DNA of 32,663 nucleotides from Sphingomonas sp. 32-62-10 (GTDB lineage: Bacteria; Pseudomonadota; Alphaproteobacteria; Sphingomonadales; Sphingomonadaceae). The stretch spans positions 1 through 32,663 of the forward strand of contig NCEE01000036.1 of the NCBI GenBank assembly GCA_002280555.1. Direction: 5' to 3'. The notes under the pieces were generated by a model. The model ran no database searches. It saw only the letters and a program-made list of their open reading frames with translations, and was not told the DNA's origin. The position numbers were made by a program, and so were the translations under genes. Of this stretch, positions 25,239 through 32,663 are shown in pieces (position 1 is the first letter of the stretch; every line of letters starts with the position of its first letter).

Positions 25239-26087
25239 ATGCTGAACCTAACCCGCCCCGAAGGATCGGAACCGCAGGATTTTCACCTGACACGGCGAAC
25301 CGCGGTCAGCATGTTTTTCGCGGGCTATGCGGTGGCAGCGGTCGCGGCGAACGCGAAACCGGTGACGACGCCCGCCGACGGGCTGGTGATCGAGGAAGTT
25401 CTCATCCCCAATGGCGCGGCCAAGCCCCTGCCCGCTTATGTGGCCCGGCCCAAGGGCGCGGGACGCCACGCGACGATCATCGTCTGCAACGAGATTTTCG
25501 GCATTCATGATTACATCAAGGATGTGTGCAAGCGGCTGGCAAAGCTTGGCTATGTCGCGGTTGCGCCCGATTTCTTCTATCGTTCGGGCGTCAACCTGCC
25601 CGCGCTGAAGGATTTCAAGGAAATCCTGCCCGTGGTGCAAAAGGCGACTCCCGATCAGGTCGATGGCGATGTGAAGGCGACCACCGCCTGGATCAAGGCG
25701 GCGAAGTTCGCCAAGCCCGGCAAGATCGGCATCACCGGCTTTTGCTGGGGCGGCGCGGTTGTCTGGCGCACGGCGATGGTCAACGCTGATATCAAGGCGG
25801 GCGTTGCGTGGTACGGGCAATTGAAGCCGATCATCCCCCGCGCCGCCGAGCTCAAGGCACCGGTGCTCGGCCTGTACGGTGCGCTCGACAGCGGCATCCC
25901 GCAGACCGACGTGAACGCAATGGTCGCGGCGCTAAAGGCGGCTGGCAAGGCGGGCAGCGGGATCCATGTGTACGCAGACGCGCAGCACGGTTTCCACGCC
26001 GATTATCGGCCGAGCTACAATGCGGCGGATGCCAAGGACGGCTGGGCACGGCTGCTGGCGCATTTCAAGGCGCATGGGGTAGCCTAG
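25239..26087 (+). CDS. Dienelactone hydrolase family protein, probably Tat-exported
   Basis: This is a 282-residue alpha/beta hydrolase of the dienelactone hydrolase type. The catalytic triad is Cys169 in GFCWGG, Asp217 in YGALDSG and His250 in AQHGFHAD; a Cys nucleophile is typical of this family. CNEIFGIHDYIKDVCKRLA is the usual oxyanion and active-site segment. The N-terminus has TRRTAVS (Arg19-Arg20) followed by a hydrophobic stretch ending NAKP, consistent with a twin-arginine signal. CGGAG lies 7 bases before the chosen ATG. Members hydrolyse lactones in chloroaromatic breakdown but many act on other esters, so the substrate is open. It diverges from the thrS leader. Confidence 0.92.
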   Translation: MLNLTRPEGSEPQDFHLTRRTAVSMFFAGYAVAAVAANAKPVTTPADGLVIEEVLIPNGAAKPLPAYVARPKGAGRHATIIVCNEIFGIHDYIKDVCKRLAKLGYVAVAPDFFYRSGVNLPALKDFKEILPVVQKATPDQVDGDVKATTAWIKAAKFAKPGKIGITGFCWGGAVVWRTAMVNADIKAGVAWYGQLKPIIPRAAELKAPVLGLYGALDSGIPQTDVNAMVAALKAAGKAGSGIHVYADAQHGFHADYRPSYNAADAKDGWARLLAHFKAHGVA

Positions 26088-26132
26088 CTTAATCAAGCGC
26101 AACAGCGCGCTTCGAGAAGGGGAGATACGGTT

Positions 26133-27137
26133 TTGTCGCGGTTCTCGCCTGCTGTCGTGCTGCTCTGCCTTGGCATCGCTGGCGCAGCTTGTGGACAGGC
26201 AAGCAAGGCGGACAATTCGCCCGCGCGAGTCGATGTGCCGAAGGTCGAACGCGAGGGTGTTTGGCAGGCGCCCCCCGGTGGCACGCAGGTGCCGCTTTGG
26301 CCCGCAAACGTCCCGCTCGCCAAACCCGATTCGGGCGATCGCCCTGAGACTACGGGCAATGGCTCGCCGCTGGTCGGGGGAAGGAAATGGCATTGGGCGA
26401 CTTATGTAACGCGGCCGACCATGACGATCTATCGGCCGAAGGGTCGCAACACAGGGGCGACGATGCTCGTCCTGCCGGGCGGCGGATTTTACGCCGTCGC
26501 GATGGACCTTGAAGGCACCGAAATCTGCGATTGGGTGATCGAGCAGGGGATGACCTGCGTGGTGCTGAAATACCGGACGCCGCAGGTATGGCCAATCGAG
26601 AATGGCCGCCAACAACGGCCCAAAATTGTGCTGGGCCTGGAAGATGCGCAGCGCGCAATCGGGTTGCTTCGGCAGCAGGCGTCAACCTATGGCATCGATC
26701 CGCACAAGATTGGCGTCATCGGCTTTTCAGCGGGCGCTTATCTGGTCGCCAACATCAGCAATGCGGAAGAGCGCACCTATCCGCTGACTGATGCCGCCGA
26801 TCAGCAATCCACGCGGCCCGATTTCGCGATTATCGCCTATACCGCCCGCGTGCTCGATACGAGCAAACCGAAGAACACCCTCGAGCTGGCACCTTGGGTG
26901 AAAATCAGCAAAAACGCCCCGCCAACGCTGATCATCCATGCGATGAACGATCCTGTCGATGATGTCCGGCAACCGATGGCCTATGCGCTGGCGCTGAATG
27001 ACGCGGGCGTCCCGGTCGACATGCGGCTATTTGCGAAAGGTGGTCACGCCTTCGGCATGCGACCGACCGCCGATCCCATCACGACAGAGTGGCCGGGGCA
27101 TGTGAAGCAATGGCTAAACGACATCGGGATGCAATGA
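26133..27137 (+). CDS. Secreted alpha/beta hydrolase, acetyl-esterase type
   Basis: This is a 334-residue esterase starting at TTG, with AAGGGGAG placed 8 bases before it. The N-terminus is a signal peptide, and AGAAC at 16-20 makes a poor lipobox, so a lipoprotein is possible but not assured. The catalytic core has PGGGFYAVAMDLEG (oxyanion region), the nucleophile Ser in IGFSAGAYL, the Asp in IIHAMNDPVDD and the His in KGGHAFGM. This pattern matches the BD-FAE/acetylxylan-esterase group that removes acetyl or similar groups from plant polysaccharides. It lies 45 bases after the dienelactone hydrolase gene and may share its transcript. The exact substrate is not shown. Confidence 0.88.
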   Translation: MSRFSPAVVLLCLGIAGAACGQASKADNSPARVDVPKVEREGVWQAPPGGTQVPLWPANVPLAKPDSGDRPETTGNGSPLVGGRKWHWATYVTRPTMTIYRPKGRNTGATMLVLPGGGFYAVAMDLEGTEICDWVIEQGMTCVVLKYRTPQVWPIENGRQQRPKIVLGLEDAQRAIGLLRQQASTYGIDPHKIGVIGFSAGAYLVANISNAEERTYPLTDAADQQSTRPDFAIIAYTARVLDTSKPKNTLELAPWVKISKNAPPTLIIHAMNDPVDDVRQPMAYALALNDAGVPVDMRLFAKGGHAFGMRPTADPITTEWPGHVKQWLNDIGMQ

Positions 27138-27178
27138 CATTAGGGCGATATGATTTTGGATTAAATCAATACAAATGT

Positions 27179-27255
27179 CCGTTCGTGTCGAGCGAAGTCG
27201 AGACACCTTGCGTAGCGTTCGTGGCATGTTTCTCGACTTTGCTCGAAACGAACGG
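27179..27255. repeat. Palindromic intergenic repeat (REP-like), family 1, diverged copy
   Basis: Arms at 27179-27206 and 27228-27255 share the family-1 core (CGAGCGAAGTCGAGA) seen at 6272-6348. Here the arms differ from one another at a few positions, so the hairpin has mismatches. It sits between convergent genes. Confidence 0.85.
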
Positions 27256-27294
27256 GTTAACGTAATATCATCAGACTCCTACTGCACGTGTCCC

Positions 27295-28665
27295 TTATTT
27301 CCCCGGCTTCCCGCCCGGTTTCCACGCCGGCACGTAACCGCTGTCCGCGAGCCAGCGCATTGGCTCAATCAGCGACTGGATCGCCGCGGTCATGAAGGCG
27401 ATGTCGATATTTTCGACCGTGTCGTTGGGCGAATGATAGGTCGGCACCACTGCCCAGCCTGAGACGGTGTGCGCGACCACGCCCTGCAGCGCGAGCGCGT
27501 AGTTATCCGATCGCTGGAAGAAATTCTGTTCGGGGTACGGATCCGCCGTCACCAGCGCGCCGTGACTTTTCAGCGCCTCGCCAAAGGTCGACCGGTCATA
27601 CCCCGTCATCATCATCACGCCCTTGGGGAGTTTAGGGTCCTGCGCGCCGATCATCTCGATTTCGAGGTTGGCGATGATCTGCGTCAGCGGCACCGGCGGG
27701 TGATCGACGAAATATTTGGCGCCGAAACCGCCGGCTTCCTCGCTGCCATAGGCCACGAACAGGATGCCGCGCTTCATCGGCTTGCCCGCCGCCAGGGCGC
27801 GCGCGAGTTCGATGACGGCGGTGGTGCCGGAGGCATCGTCGTTCGCGCCGGGCATCACGACGCCGTCGCCGCGCACGCCGATATGGTCGAGATGCGCGGA
27901 GATGAGCAGCACCCCCGCCTTGGGATCAGTGCCGGGCAGATAGCCCACCGCATTGGTGGTGGGGCCAGTGCTCAGCACGATTTCGGGGAGGCGCAGCGCG
28001 ATGTCCGTGCAGGCCCCCTTTGCCAGCTTCTCGATCACGGCGGCGGGCAGGCTGGCAAGCGCGGTGCGCGGGGGCGGCGCTGCCCCTTCGGCATAGAGCG
28101 GTAATTGGGGCTCACCCCCGGTCATCGCCACGCGCGCGCGCGTCAGATCGCTTTCGGGGATGATCAGCAGCTTGATCTTTTTCGCAGTCGCCGCGCGCAG
28201 CAACGCAAAGCCGTTCGCCTTGGTGGAGGTCGCCACCACGACATCGGCGGCGGGCAGATCCTTGGCGTCATCGCCCGCAAACACCGTCAGCGCGCCGCGC
28301 ACGCCCTGCCCACTTGCGATCAGCAGCGATGCGCCCGCCAGCGGCGTCCCTGCCGCGGTCAGCACCGCACGCCCGTTCAGCCGCATCCGCGTGATATTGG
28401 TGGACTGGGTGTACCCCGTCAGCCCCGGCGCAGGCTTCAGCCCGAAGCCGCGAAATTGCGCCGCGACATAGGCCGCCGCAATCGCCTCATCCCGGGTCGC
28501 GCTGCCGCGTCCCTGCAGTTCGGGGCCGGCGAGGAACGTCTCATGTGCCAGCACCCATTCGGTCTTCACCGTCCAGCGCTGTTTCTGGCGGGCGGGAGCA
28601 ACGGCGGGGGTGATCAGCGCCAGCGCGGTGATCGCGGCGATTAGGCTTTTCGTCACTTTGTCCAC
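27295..28665 (-). CDS. Exported M28-family zinc metallopeptidase
   Basis: This is a 456-residue aminopeptidase-like enzyme with a signal peptide (SLIAAITALALITPAVAPA). The zinc and catalytic residues of M28 are visible in order: SAHLDHIG (His, Asp), PGANDDASGT (bridging Asp), YGSEEAGGFGAKYF (catalytic Glu plus zinc Glu), NLEIEMIG, and the C-terminal YHSPNDT (His ligand). Between the signal and the peptidase core lies an insert (about 90-250) typical of the PA/apical domain in this family. A GTG start with GGAG six bases before it is preferred over an upstream GTG without a ribosome site. It probably degrades peptides in the periplasm. The C-terminus ends in a basic KPGGKPGK. Confidence 0.93.
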   Translation of the reverse strand: MDKVTKSLIAAITALALITPAVAPARQKQRWTVKTEWVLAHETFLAGPELQGRGSATRDEAIAAAYVAAQFRGFGLKPAPGLTGYTQSTNITRMRLNGRAVLTAAGTPLAGASLLIASGQGVRGALTVFAGDDAKDLPAADVVVATSTKANGFALLRAATAKKIKLLIIPESDLTRARVAMTGGEPQLPLYAEGAAPPPRTALASLPAAVIEKLAKGACTDIALRLPEIVLSTGPTTNAVGYLPGTDPKAGVLLISAHLDHIGVRGDGVVMPGANDDASGTTAVIELARALAAGKPMKRGILFVAYGSEEAGGFGAKYFVDHPPVPLTQIIANLEIEMIGAQDPKLPKGVMMMTGYDRSTFGEALKSHGALVTADPYPEQNFFQRSDNYALALQGVVAHTVSGWAVVPTYHSPNDTVENIDIAFMTAAIQSLIEPMRWLADSGYVPAWKPGGKPGK

Positions 28666-28697
28666 GTCGCTCTCCACAACCGATCTATCGTTTTAAT

Positions 28698-28815
28698 CGT
28701 CACCCCGGACTTGATCCGGGGCCTACCGCCCTGCCCAACAATATCCGGCTCGTTTGGGCGATCGATGGGTCCCGGATCAAGGCTCTCCTGAGCCTGTCGA
28801 AGGATCCGGGATGAC
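28698..28815. repeat. Composite palindromic repeat, family 2 with an inserted second motif
   Basis: The left arm (28698-28723) is the family-2 core CACCCCGGACTTGATCCGGG. The right arm begins GGGTCCCGGATCAA (28768-28780), is interrupted by GGCTCTCCTGAGCCTGTCGA (28781-28800) and a few more bases, then resumes as CCGGGATGACG. The interrupting piece resembles another common sphingomonad intergenic motif (CTTCGACAGGCTCAGGA, reversed). Confidence 0.8.
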
Positions 28816-28845
28816 GGTTTTGTGGCGCCGCAACCGCGCGCATCA

Positions 28846-29664
28846 TCACACCACCATCCCGAACGGCACCAGCTTGTTCGCCGCATCATGGCCGATATCC
28901 GCCGCGCCAAGATAGGGCACGCCCAATTCGCGGGCCCAGCGGGTGATCATCACCTCAATCGCTTCGCCCCAGGGCGGATCATTGGGCTGGATATCGGCGA
29001 TGCGGCCGAGCCTGATCCCGGCAATCCCTTTCAATTGCGTCGCATTCGCCAGCTGAAACAGCATCCGATCGATCCGGTAGAGCGGTTCGGATACATCCTC
29101 GATCATCAGGATATGATCGGTCAGATCGGGCAGCCACGGCGTGCCCACCAATGCCGCCAATATCGCGAGATTGAACGCGGCAACCGGCTGCCCGGCGATA
29201 CTCGGTTCCAGCCCGGCCTTGTCACGCGTCGTCAGCCAGCCGAGCGCGCGCGCTACACTGGCGTCACCGCCGGTGCGCGCCATGTCCATCACCAGCGGGC
29301 CGTGGACGGGCCGCCCGATCCGCCGGGCATAGAGCGCGCCGAGCAGGAACCCCATGTCCGAATAGCCGAGATAGGTCTTGGCGGCCGCCGCATCGCCGAG
29401 CGCGCCCATCACGCTGCCCAGAATGCGGTTCGATCCATAGCCGCCGCGCGCAAACCAGATCGCGTCGATTGCGGGATCATTGGCATAGTCGAGGAACGCC
29501 GCCGCCCGCGCCGCATCGGGCCCGGCGAAATGGCCGTCCGACAAATAGCATTGCGGATGGATGACGAGCTCGACCTTGGGAAAGGCAACGGCAGCGAACC
29601 CCTGCACCTCTGCCGCGATGGCCCGGTCGAGCGTTTTGGCGGGTGCAACAATTCCGATCCGCAT
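28846..29664 (-). CDS. LD-carboxypeptidase (S66 family)
   Basis: This is a 272-residue serine peptidase of the LdcA/MccF family. The nucleophile is Ser102 in LGYSDMGFLLG; the Glu lies in MIEDVSEPLYRIDRM and the His in DIGHDAANKLVPFG. RGGYGSNRIL is the usual preceding loop. LdcA enzymes remove the terminal D-Ala from recycled murein tetrapeptides in the cytoplasm, and no signal peptide is seen here, in agreement. The ATG chosen has AGGGGA about 7 bases upstream; a longer frame reaching 29730 is rejected. It diverges from a MurC/Mpl-like ligase gene, which suggests a peptidoglycan-recycling pair (trim the peptide, then reattach it to UDP-MurNAc). Confidence 0.92.
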   Translation of the reverse strand: MRIGIVAPAKTLDRAIAAEVQGFAAVAFPKVELVIHPQCYLSDGHFAGPDAARAAAFLDYANDPAIDAIWFARGGYGSNRILGSVMGALGDAAAAKTYLGYSDMGFLLGALYARRIGRPVHGPLVMDMARTGGDASVARALGWLTTRDKAGLEPSIAGQPVAAFNLAILAALVGTPWLPDLTDHILMIEDVSEPLYRIDRMLFQLANATQLKGIAGIRLGRIADIQPNDPPWGEAIEVMITRWARELGVPYLGAADIGHDAANKLVPFGMVV

Positions 29665-29716
29665 GCTGCCGTCCCCTGCTTGCCCAGCGTGTGAAATACC
29701 GCGATAGCGCGGGGCC

Positions 29717-31076
29717 ATGAGCGCAGGCAAATCCTACTTCTTCATCGGCATCGGCGGCAGCGGCATTCGCCGGGTCCGATCGCAGCCTTGATCAGGAACG
29801 GCTGCCCGCCAAGTTCGATCAACTGCGCAAACTCGGCATCGCCCTGTTCCCGCAGGATGGCAGCGGCATCACCAGCGCCGACCAGATCGTCATCGCCTCC
29901 GCCGCGATCGAACCGACCGTGCCCGACATGGTCGCCGCCGCGCAGGTCGGTGCGACGCAGATGAGCCGCGCCGAATTGCTGAGCGCGCTGTTCAACGCCG
30001 CCCCGCAGGCGATTGGCGTGGCGGGGACAAGCGGCAAATCGACCGTGACGGGGATGATCGGCTGGATGCTCCACGCGCTCGGCCGCGATCCGACGGTCAT
30101 GAACGGTGCGGTGATGAAGAATTTCGCTGCCCCCGACGCACCGTTCGCCAGTTCGCTGGTCGGCGCGGGCGATTTGTTCGTCAGCGAAGTCGATGAAAGC
30201 GACGGATCGATCGCGCTCTATCAGCCAGCGGTGGCGGTGCTCAACAATGTCAGCCTTGATCACAAGTCGCTGGAGGAACTGCGCGCGCTGTTCGCCGATT
30301 TCATCGGGCGAGCAGGTCACGCGATCGTCAACATCGACAACCCCGATGCCGAGGCACTCGCCGCCGCACTGCCGCCCGAACGCGTCACCACCTTCTCGAT
30401 CGAGCGCGCCGCCGATCTGCAGGCGATCTTTATCGAGGAAGCGCCGTTCGGGGTCGACTTCATCGTCACGCAGGATGATCTGATCGTCGAGGTCGCGCTG
30501 CAAGTGCCGGGTCGGCATAATGTCGCCAATGCGCTGGCGGCAATCGGCGCAGTGCGCGCGGCGGGGGTGTCGCTGCATGAGGCGGCGGCGGCGCTGTCCG
30601 GCTTTACCGGCTTGCGGCGACGGTTCGATCTGGTCGGGCGCGCGAACGATATCGCGGTGATCGACGATTTCGGGCACAACCCAGACAAGATCGGCGCGAC
30701 GCTTGATACGCTCCACGCTTTTCCGGGCCGGTTGCTGATCCTGTTCCAGCCGCACGGCTATGGCCCGCTGAAAGTGATGCGGCGTGAACTCGTCACCAGC
30801 TTGGTCGAACGCATGGGGGCAGAGGATGTGCTCGTGCTGCCCGATCCCGTTTATCACGGCGGTACCGTGAACCGAGAAGTGACGAGCGCGGACATCATCG
30901 CCGATATCGCCGCCGCCGGTCGCCAGGCGCACCACATCGCGGCGCGCGACCAAGCCGCCGCCTTCCTGGTCGATCAGGCCCGCCCCGGCGACCGTATCAT
31001 CGTCATGGGCGCGCGCGACGACACGCTGAGCCAGCTCGCCGCCGATATGCTGGGGACGCTGGCATCGCGGGGGTAA
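29717..31076 (+). pseudogene. MurC/Mpl-like Mur ligase, N-terminus disrupted by deletion and frameshift
   Basis: From the ATG the frame reads MSAGKSYFFIGIGGSGI, the UDP-binding start of MurC/Mpl proteins, then goes out of frame and stops at TGA after 24 codons. One frame over, from about 29766, similarity resumes at AGSDRSLDQERLPAKFDQL and continues unbroken to the end, with the ATP loop GVAGTSGKSTVTGM, NNVSLDHK and GRHNVANALAAIGA. About 15 residues (PLAMI...GA.V in relatives) are missing between. Translation could restart internally (first ATG 29919), but the product would lack the UDP-sugar site. The P-loop GTSGKST differs from the usual GTHGKTT. Adjacency to LD-carboxypeptidase favours an Mpl-like recycling role over the essential MurC. 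Assembly error is an alternative. Confidence 0.82.
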
Positions 31077-31118
31077 TATGGTAGGATGCGCCCTCGTTCA
31101 CCGCTGATGGGATTGCCG

Positions 31119-31373
31119 ATGTTCCGCCGTCTTTTCCTCGATCACCCCGCTTCAGTCGGCGAAAGCTATGTCGAGCATTTCCGGGTCGCGAGCGGTTTCG
31201 GCACCGCGATGATCATCGGCGGGCTCGGCGCGGTGGTGCACGCTTTTCTGCCCTTTGTCTGCAAGACGCGCGGCAGCGATACGATCAACACGCTCCACGC
31301 CCGGCTCGTCGCCAAGCGCGAAGCCAAGCGCGCCGCCACCACGCAGATGAAAACGGTCGACTACATCATCTAA
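31119..31373 (+). CDS. Small DUF6356-like membrane-associated protein
   Basis: This is an 84-residue protein of the type labelled DUF6356 in sphingomonads. The start FRRLFLDHPASVGESYVEHF is characteristic. It is followed by one hydrophobic helix (TAMIIGGLGAVVHAFLPFV) and the tail SDTINTLHARLVAKREAKR. Function is unknown. An in-frame ATG at 31086 would add eleven residues, but I prefer the internal ATG because relatives begin with M-x-R-LFLDHP; GGGA precedes it at a usable distance. It follows the broken ligase gene by about 40 bases on the same strand. Confidence 0.72.
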   Translation: MFRRLFLDHPASVGESYVEHFRVASGFGTAMIIGGLGAVVHAFLPFVCKTRGSDTINTLHARLVAKREAKRAATTQMKTVDYII

Positions 31374-31419
31374 GTGGCAGGTAGCGCGACCGTTCGTGTT
31401 GACGTTTTTCAACCTCCCC

Positions 31420-31513
31420 CGTCATCCCCGCGCAAGCGGGGACCCATGGTGAGCACTGCCCCCACCATTGAGCACCACACCATCCATAGGTTCCCGCTTT
31501 CGCGGGAATGACG
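31420..31513. repeat. Palindromic intergenic repeat (REP-like), family 3
   Basis: The outer arms are CGTCATCCCCGCGCAAGCGGGGACC (31420 on) and GTTCCCGCTTTCGCGGGAATGACG (31490-31513). Each has an internal hairpin (CCCCGC-gcaa-GCGGGG and TCCCGC-ttt-CGCGGGA, the latter approximate). The sequence between holds a near-repeat of GAGCAC. This is a third repeat type, distinct in sequence from the others. Confidence 0.85.
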
Positions 31514-31602
31514 ATGGGGGCGGCCATAGATGCGCCTACCCAACCATCCTCCGCCCAATTCGACGTGGAAAGTTTCCTTGTCACCTCGTTCGCATTGATG
31601 TA

Positions 31603-31633
31603 AAGCGTCCTTCACTGATTCGAAAGGACGCTT
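31603..31633 (+). promoter_or_regulatory. Inverted repeat covering the ribosome site, possible operator or RNA hairpin
   Basis: AAGCGTCCTT (31603-31612) is repeated exactly inverted at 31624-31633 with an 11-base gap. The right arm contains most of AAAGGA, the ribosome site of the next gene. The site may be bound by the XRE regulator encoded in the operon, or form an mRNA hairpin that limits translation. Confidence 0.6.
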
Positions 31634-31636
31634 GTC

Positions 31637-32050
31637 ATGACCAGTCAACCATCTACGATGGCCTATAGGCGGTATAACCGCCGGTTCATCTGGGCGAGCA
31701 TCGCCTATGCGGTGGCGTTGGTCGGGGCGACCTATGCCTTCAAGCATCAGTTGCTCAGCGGGGCCGGTCCATGGATCGCCGCTGCCCTGCCCGCGCTGGC
31801 GATCATCGGCATGTTCGTCGCGCTCGGGCGTTACCTGATCGAGGAGCAGGACGAATATCTTCGGATGCTGATGGTTCGGCAGGGCCTGTGGGCCAGCGGC
31901 TTCGCGCTGAGCATGGCGACAATTTGGGGCTTTTTCGAATCGTTCGGGCTGGTCGATCACTTCGACGCTTATTGGGTGTCGGTGCTCTGGTTCTTCGGCC
32001 TTGGTCTCGGTGCCATCGCCAATGCCATGACTCGGCGGGCAGAAGCATGA
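31637..32050 (+). CDS. Four-helix membrane protein, first of a paralogous pair
   Basis: This is a 137-residue integral membrane protein with about four hydrophobic helices: FIWASIAYAVALVGATYAF, WIAAALPALAIIGMFVALG, ASGFALSMATIWGFFESFG and VSVLWFFGLGLGAIANAM. A conserved acidic loop EEQDEYLRML lies between helices 2 and 3. The next gene encodes a clear paralogue with the same loop. AAAGGA is 8 bases before the ATG and lies within an inverted repeat. Its stop overlaps the next start (ATGA). No known function can be assigned. Small membrane proteins of this type next to an XRE regulator occur widely and the pair is presumably co-regulated. Confidence 0.82.
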   Translation: MTSQPSTMAYRRYNRRFIWASIAYAVALVGATYAFKHQLLSGAGPWIAAALPALAIIGMFVALGRYLIEEQDEYLRMLMVRQGLWASGFALSMATIWGFFESFGLVDHFDAYWVSVLWFFGLGLGAIANAMTRRAEA

Positions 32051-32478
32051 GCAGATCATCCCACACCGATCCGGCTTTTCGGGCCTATCTCCGCCGGTTT
32101 TTCCCGACCATGGCAATCTATGTCGCGCTGGTGTTTATCAGCCCGGGGCTGATCTATGCGCTGCACCCGCAGGGGCCATTGCTTTGGGCGATCGCGATTC
32201 TGCCCGCGCTGCCGCTGATGGCCGTATTCTGGATCATCGGCATGCTGCTGATCGAATTGCGCGATGAATATGTACGGATGCTCGAAATCAGGAAGGCGCT
32301 GGTCGCGACCGGCTTTGCGATGTCTGCAGCGTGTGCCTGGGGCTTTCTGGAAGTCTATGCCCAGACGCCGCATCTGCCGCTGTTTACCGTGCCGATCCTG
32401 TGGTTCGGCGGCCTGGGTCTGGGCTCTGCCGTCAATGCGTTGATGACGCGCGGATCCCGTGCGGACATCACCGAATGA
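32047..32478 (+). CDS. Four-helix membrane protein, second of a paralogous pair
   Basis: This is a 143-residue paralogue of the preceding protein. The helix pattern is the same, with the matching loop ELRDEYVRML, then ATGFAMSAACAWGFLEVYA and LWFGGLGLGSAVNALM. Both ends are translationally coupled: its ATG overlaps the upstream stop, and its TGA overlaps the ATG of the XRE gene. The pairing suggests tandem duplication and perhaps a heteromeric membrane complex, which is inference. Function is unknown. Confidence 0.82.
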   Translation: MSRSSHTDPAFRAYLRRFFPTMAIYVALVFISPGLIYALHPQGPLLWAIAILPALPLMAVFWIIGMLLIELRDEYVRMLEIRKALVATGFAMSAACAWGFLEVYAQTPHLPLFTVPILWFGGLGLGSAVNALMTRGSRADITE

Positions 32479-32663
32479 AGAACCGCCTGCGCGTGCTGCG
32501 GGCCGAGCGCGAATGGAGCCAGGGCGATCTGGCCGACCGGCTCGAAGTGTCGCGCCAGAGCGTCAACGCAATCGAGACGGGTCGATACGACCCATCGCTG
32601 CCGCTCGCCTTCCGGATCGCCGAACTGTTCGACCTGCCGATCGAAGCCATTTTTATCAGTCCA
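32475..32663 (+). CDS. XRE-family transcriptional regulator, 3' end beyond window
   Basis: The visible 63 codons form an almost complete short helix-turn-helix protein. The recognition region is WSQGDLADRLEVSRQSVNAIE, with GRYDPSLPLAFRIAELFDLPIEAIF after it. Such small Cro/C1-type proteins (about 65-80 residues) have no ligand domain. Their activity is often governed by a partner encoded beside them, here perhaps the membrane proteins. Its ATG overlaps the previous stop (ATGA), placing it in the same operon, whose upstream inverted repeat is a plausible target. The stop codon is not in the window. Confidence 0.92.
   Translation, partial: MKNRLRVLRAEREWSQGDLADRLEVSRQSVNAIETGRYDPSLPLAFRIAELFDLPIEAIFISP

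Noticed and set aside
28666..28677. Upstream GTG start for the M28 peptidase
   Set aside because: No ribosome site precedes it, whereas GGAG is well placed for the GTG four codons later.
31567..31591. Second EcfG-like promoter (GGAAA, 15 bases, CGTT)
   Set aside because: The -35 differs from GGAAC and the spacing is short; too weak to list.

Overview
The window looks like chromosomal DNA from a GC-rich alphaproteobacterium, most likely a Sphingomonas-type member of the Sphingomonadales. The grounds are the maeB / mutS / glnD neighbourhood, a DUF6356-like small protein, a CHAP protein and a host-attachment (PF10116) protein of sphingomonad type, and several palindromic intergenic repeats of the kind common in this group. 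No rRNA, tRNA, CRISPR, insertion sequence or phage gene was found.

Layout. 1-7154 is metabolic: the 3' end of a CYP153-like P450, Tat-exported MsrB, a CHAP protein, a CarF/TMEM189-like lipid desaturase, a GPH-type transporter paired with an SDR, and a divergent acyl-CoA dehydrogenase followed by a second SDR. 7213-11931 holds a host-attachment family protein and a tightly coupled unit of S41-like peptidase, NTF2-like protein (broken), LytS-type kinase and LytTR regulator. 11932-22080 is core: MaeB, mutS (broken), an MCP-like protein, GlnD, a VOC protein and a small membrane protein. 22109-25105 is the infC-thrS unit on the minus strand, preceded by a threonine-rich leader peptide. 25239-29664 holds hydrolases (dienelactone hydrolase, esterase, M28 peptidase, LD-carboxypeptidase). 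29717-32663 holds a broken MurC/Mpl-like ligase, a DUF6356-like protein, and two paralogous membrane proteins coupled to an XRE regulator that runs off the window.

Most notable observations. (1) A short ORF upstream of thrS encodes a peptide with Thr codons at positions 2, 8, 10-13 and 25, followed by mutually exclusive hairpins. This is the design of a ribosome-mediated attenuator for threonyl-tRNA synthetase. (2) infC has a good ribosome site placed for an AUA start rather than the downstream AUG. (3) Three genes (mutS, the Mur ligase and the NTF2-like gene) are each interrupted by an apparent internal deletion that shifts the frame. In mutS the ABC signature segment is missing, so mismatch repair may be lost. 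The alternative is a shared sequence or assembly artefact. (4) A perfect 10-bp inverted repeat covers the ribosome site of the membrane-protein/XRE operon. (5) A perfect 10-bp direct repeat lies upstream of the peptidase/LytTR operon.

Starts were chosen by ribosome-site spacing and family length. Functions are inferred from motifs read by eye, with no database search.
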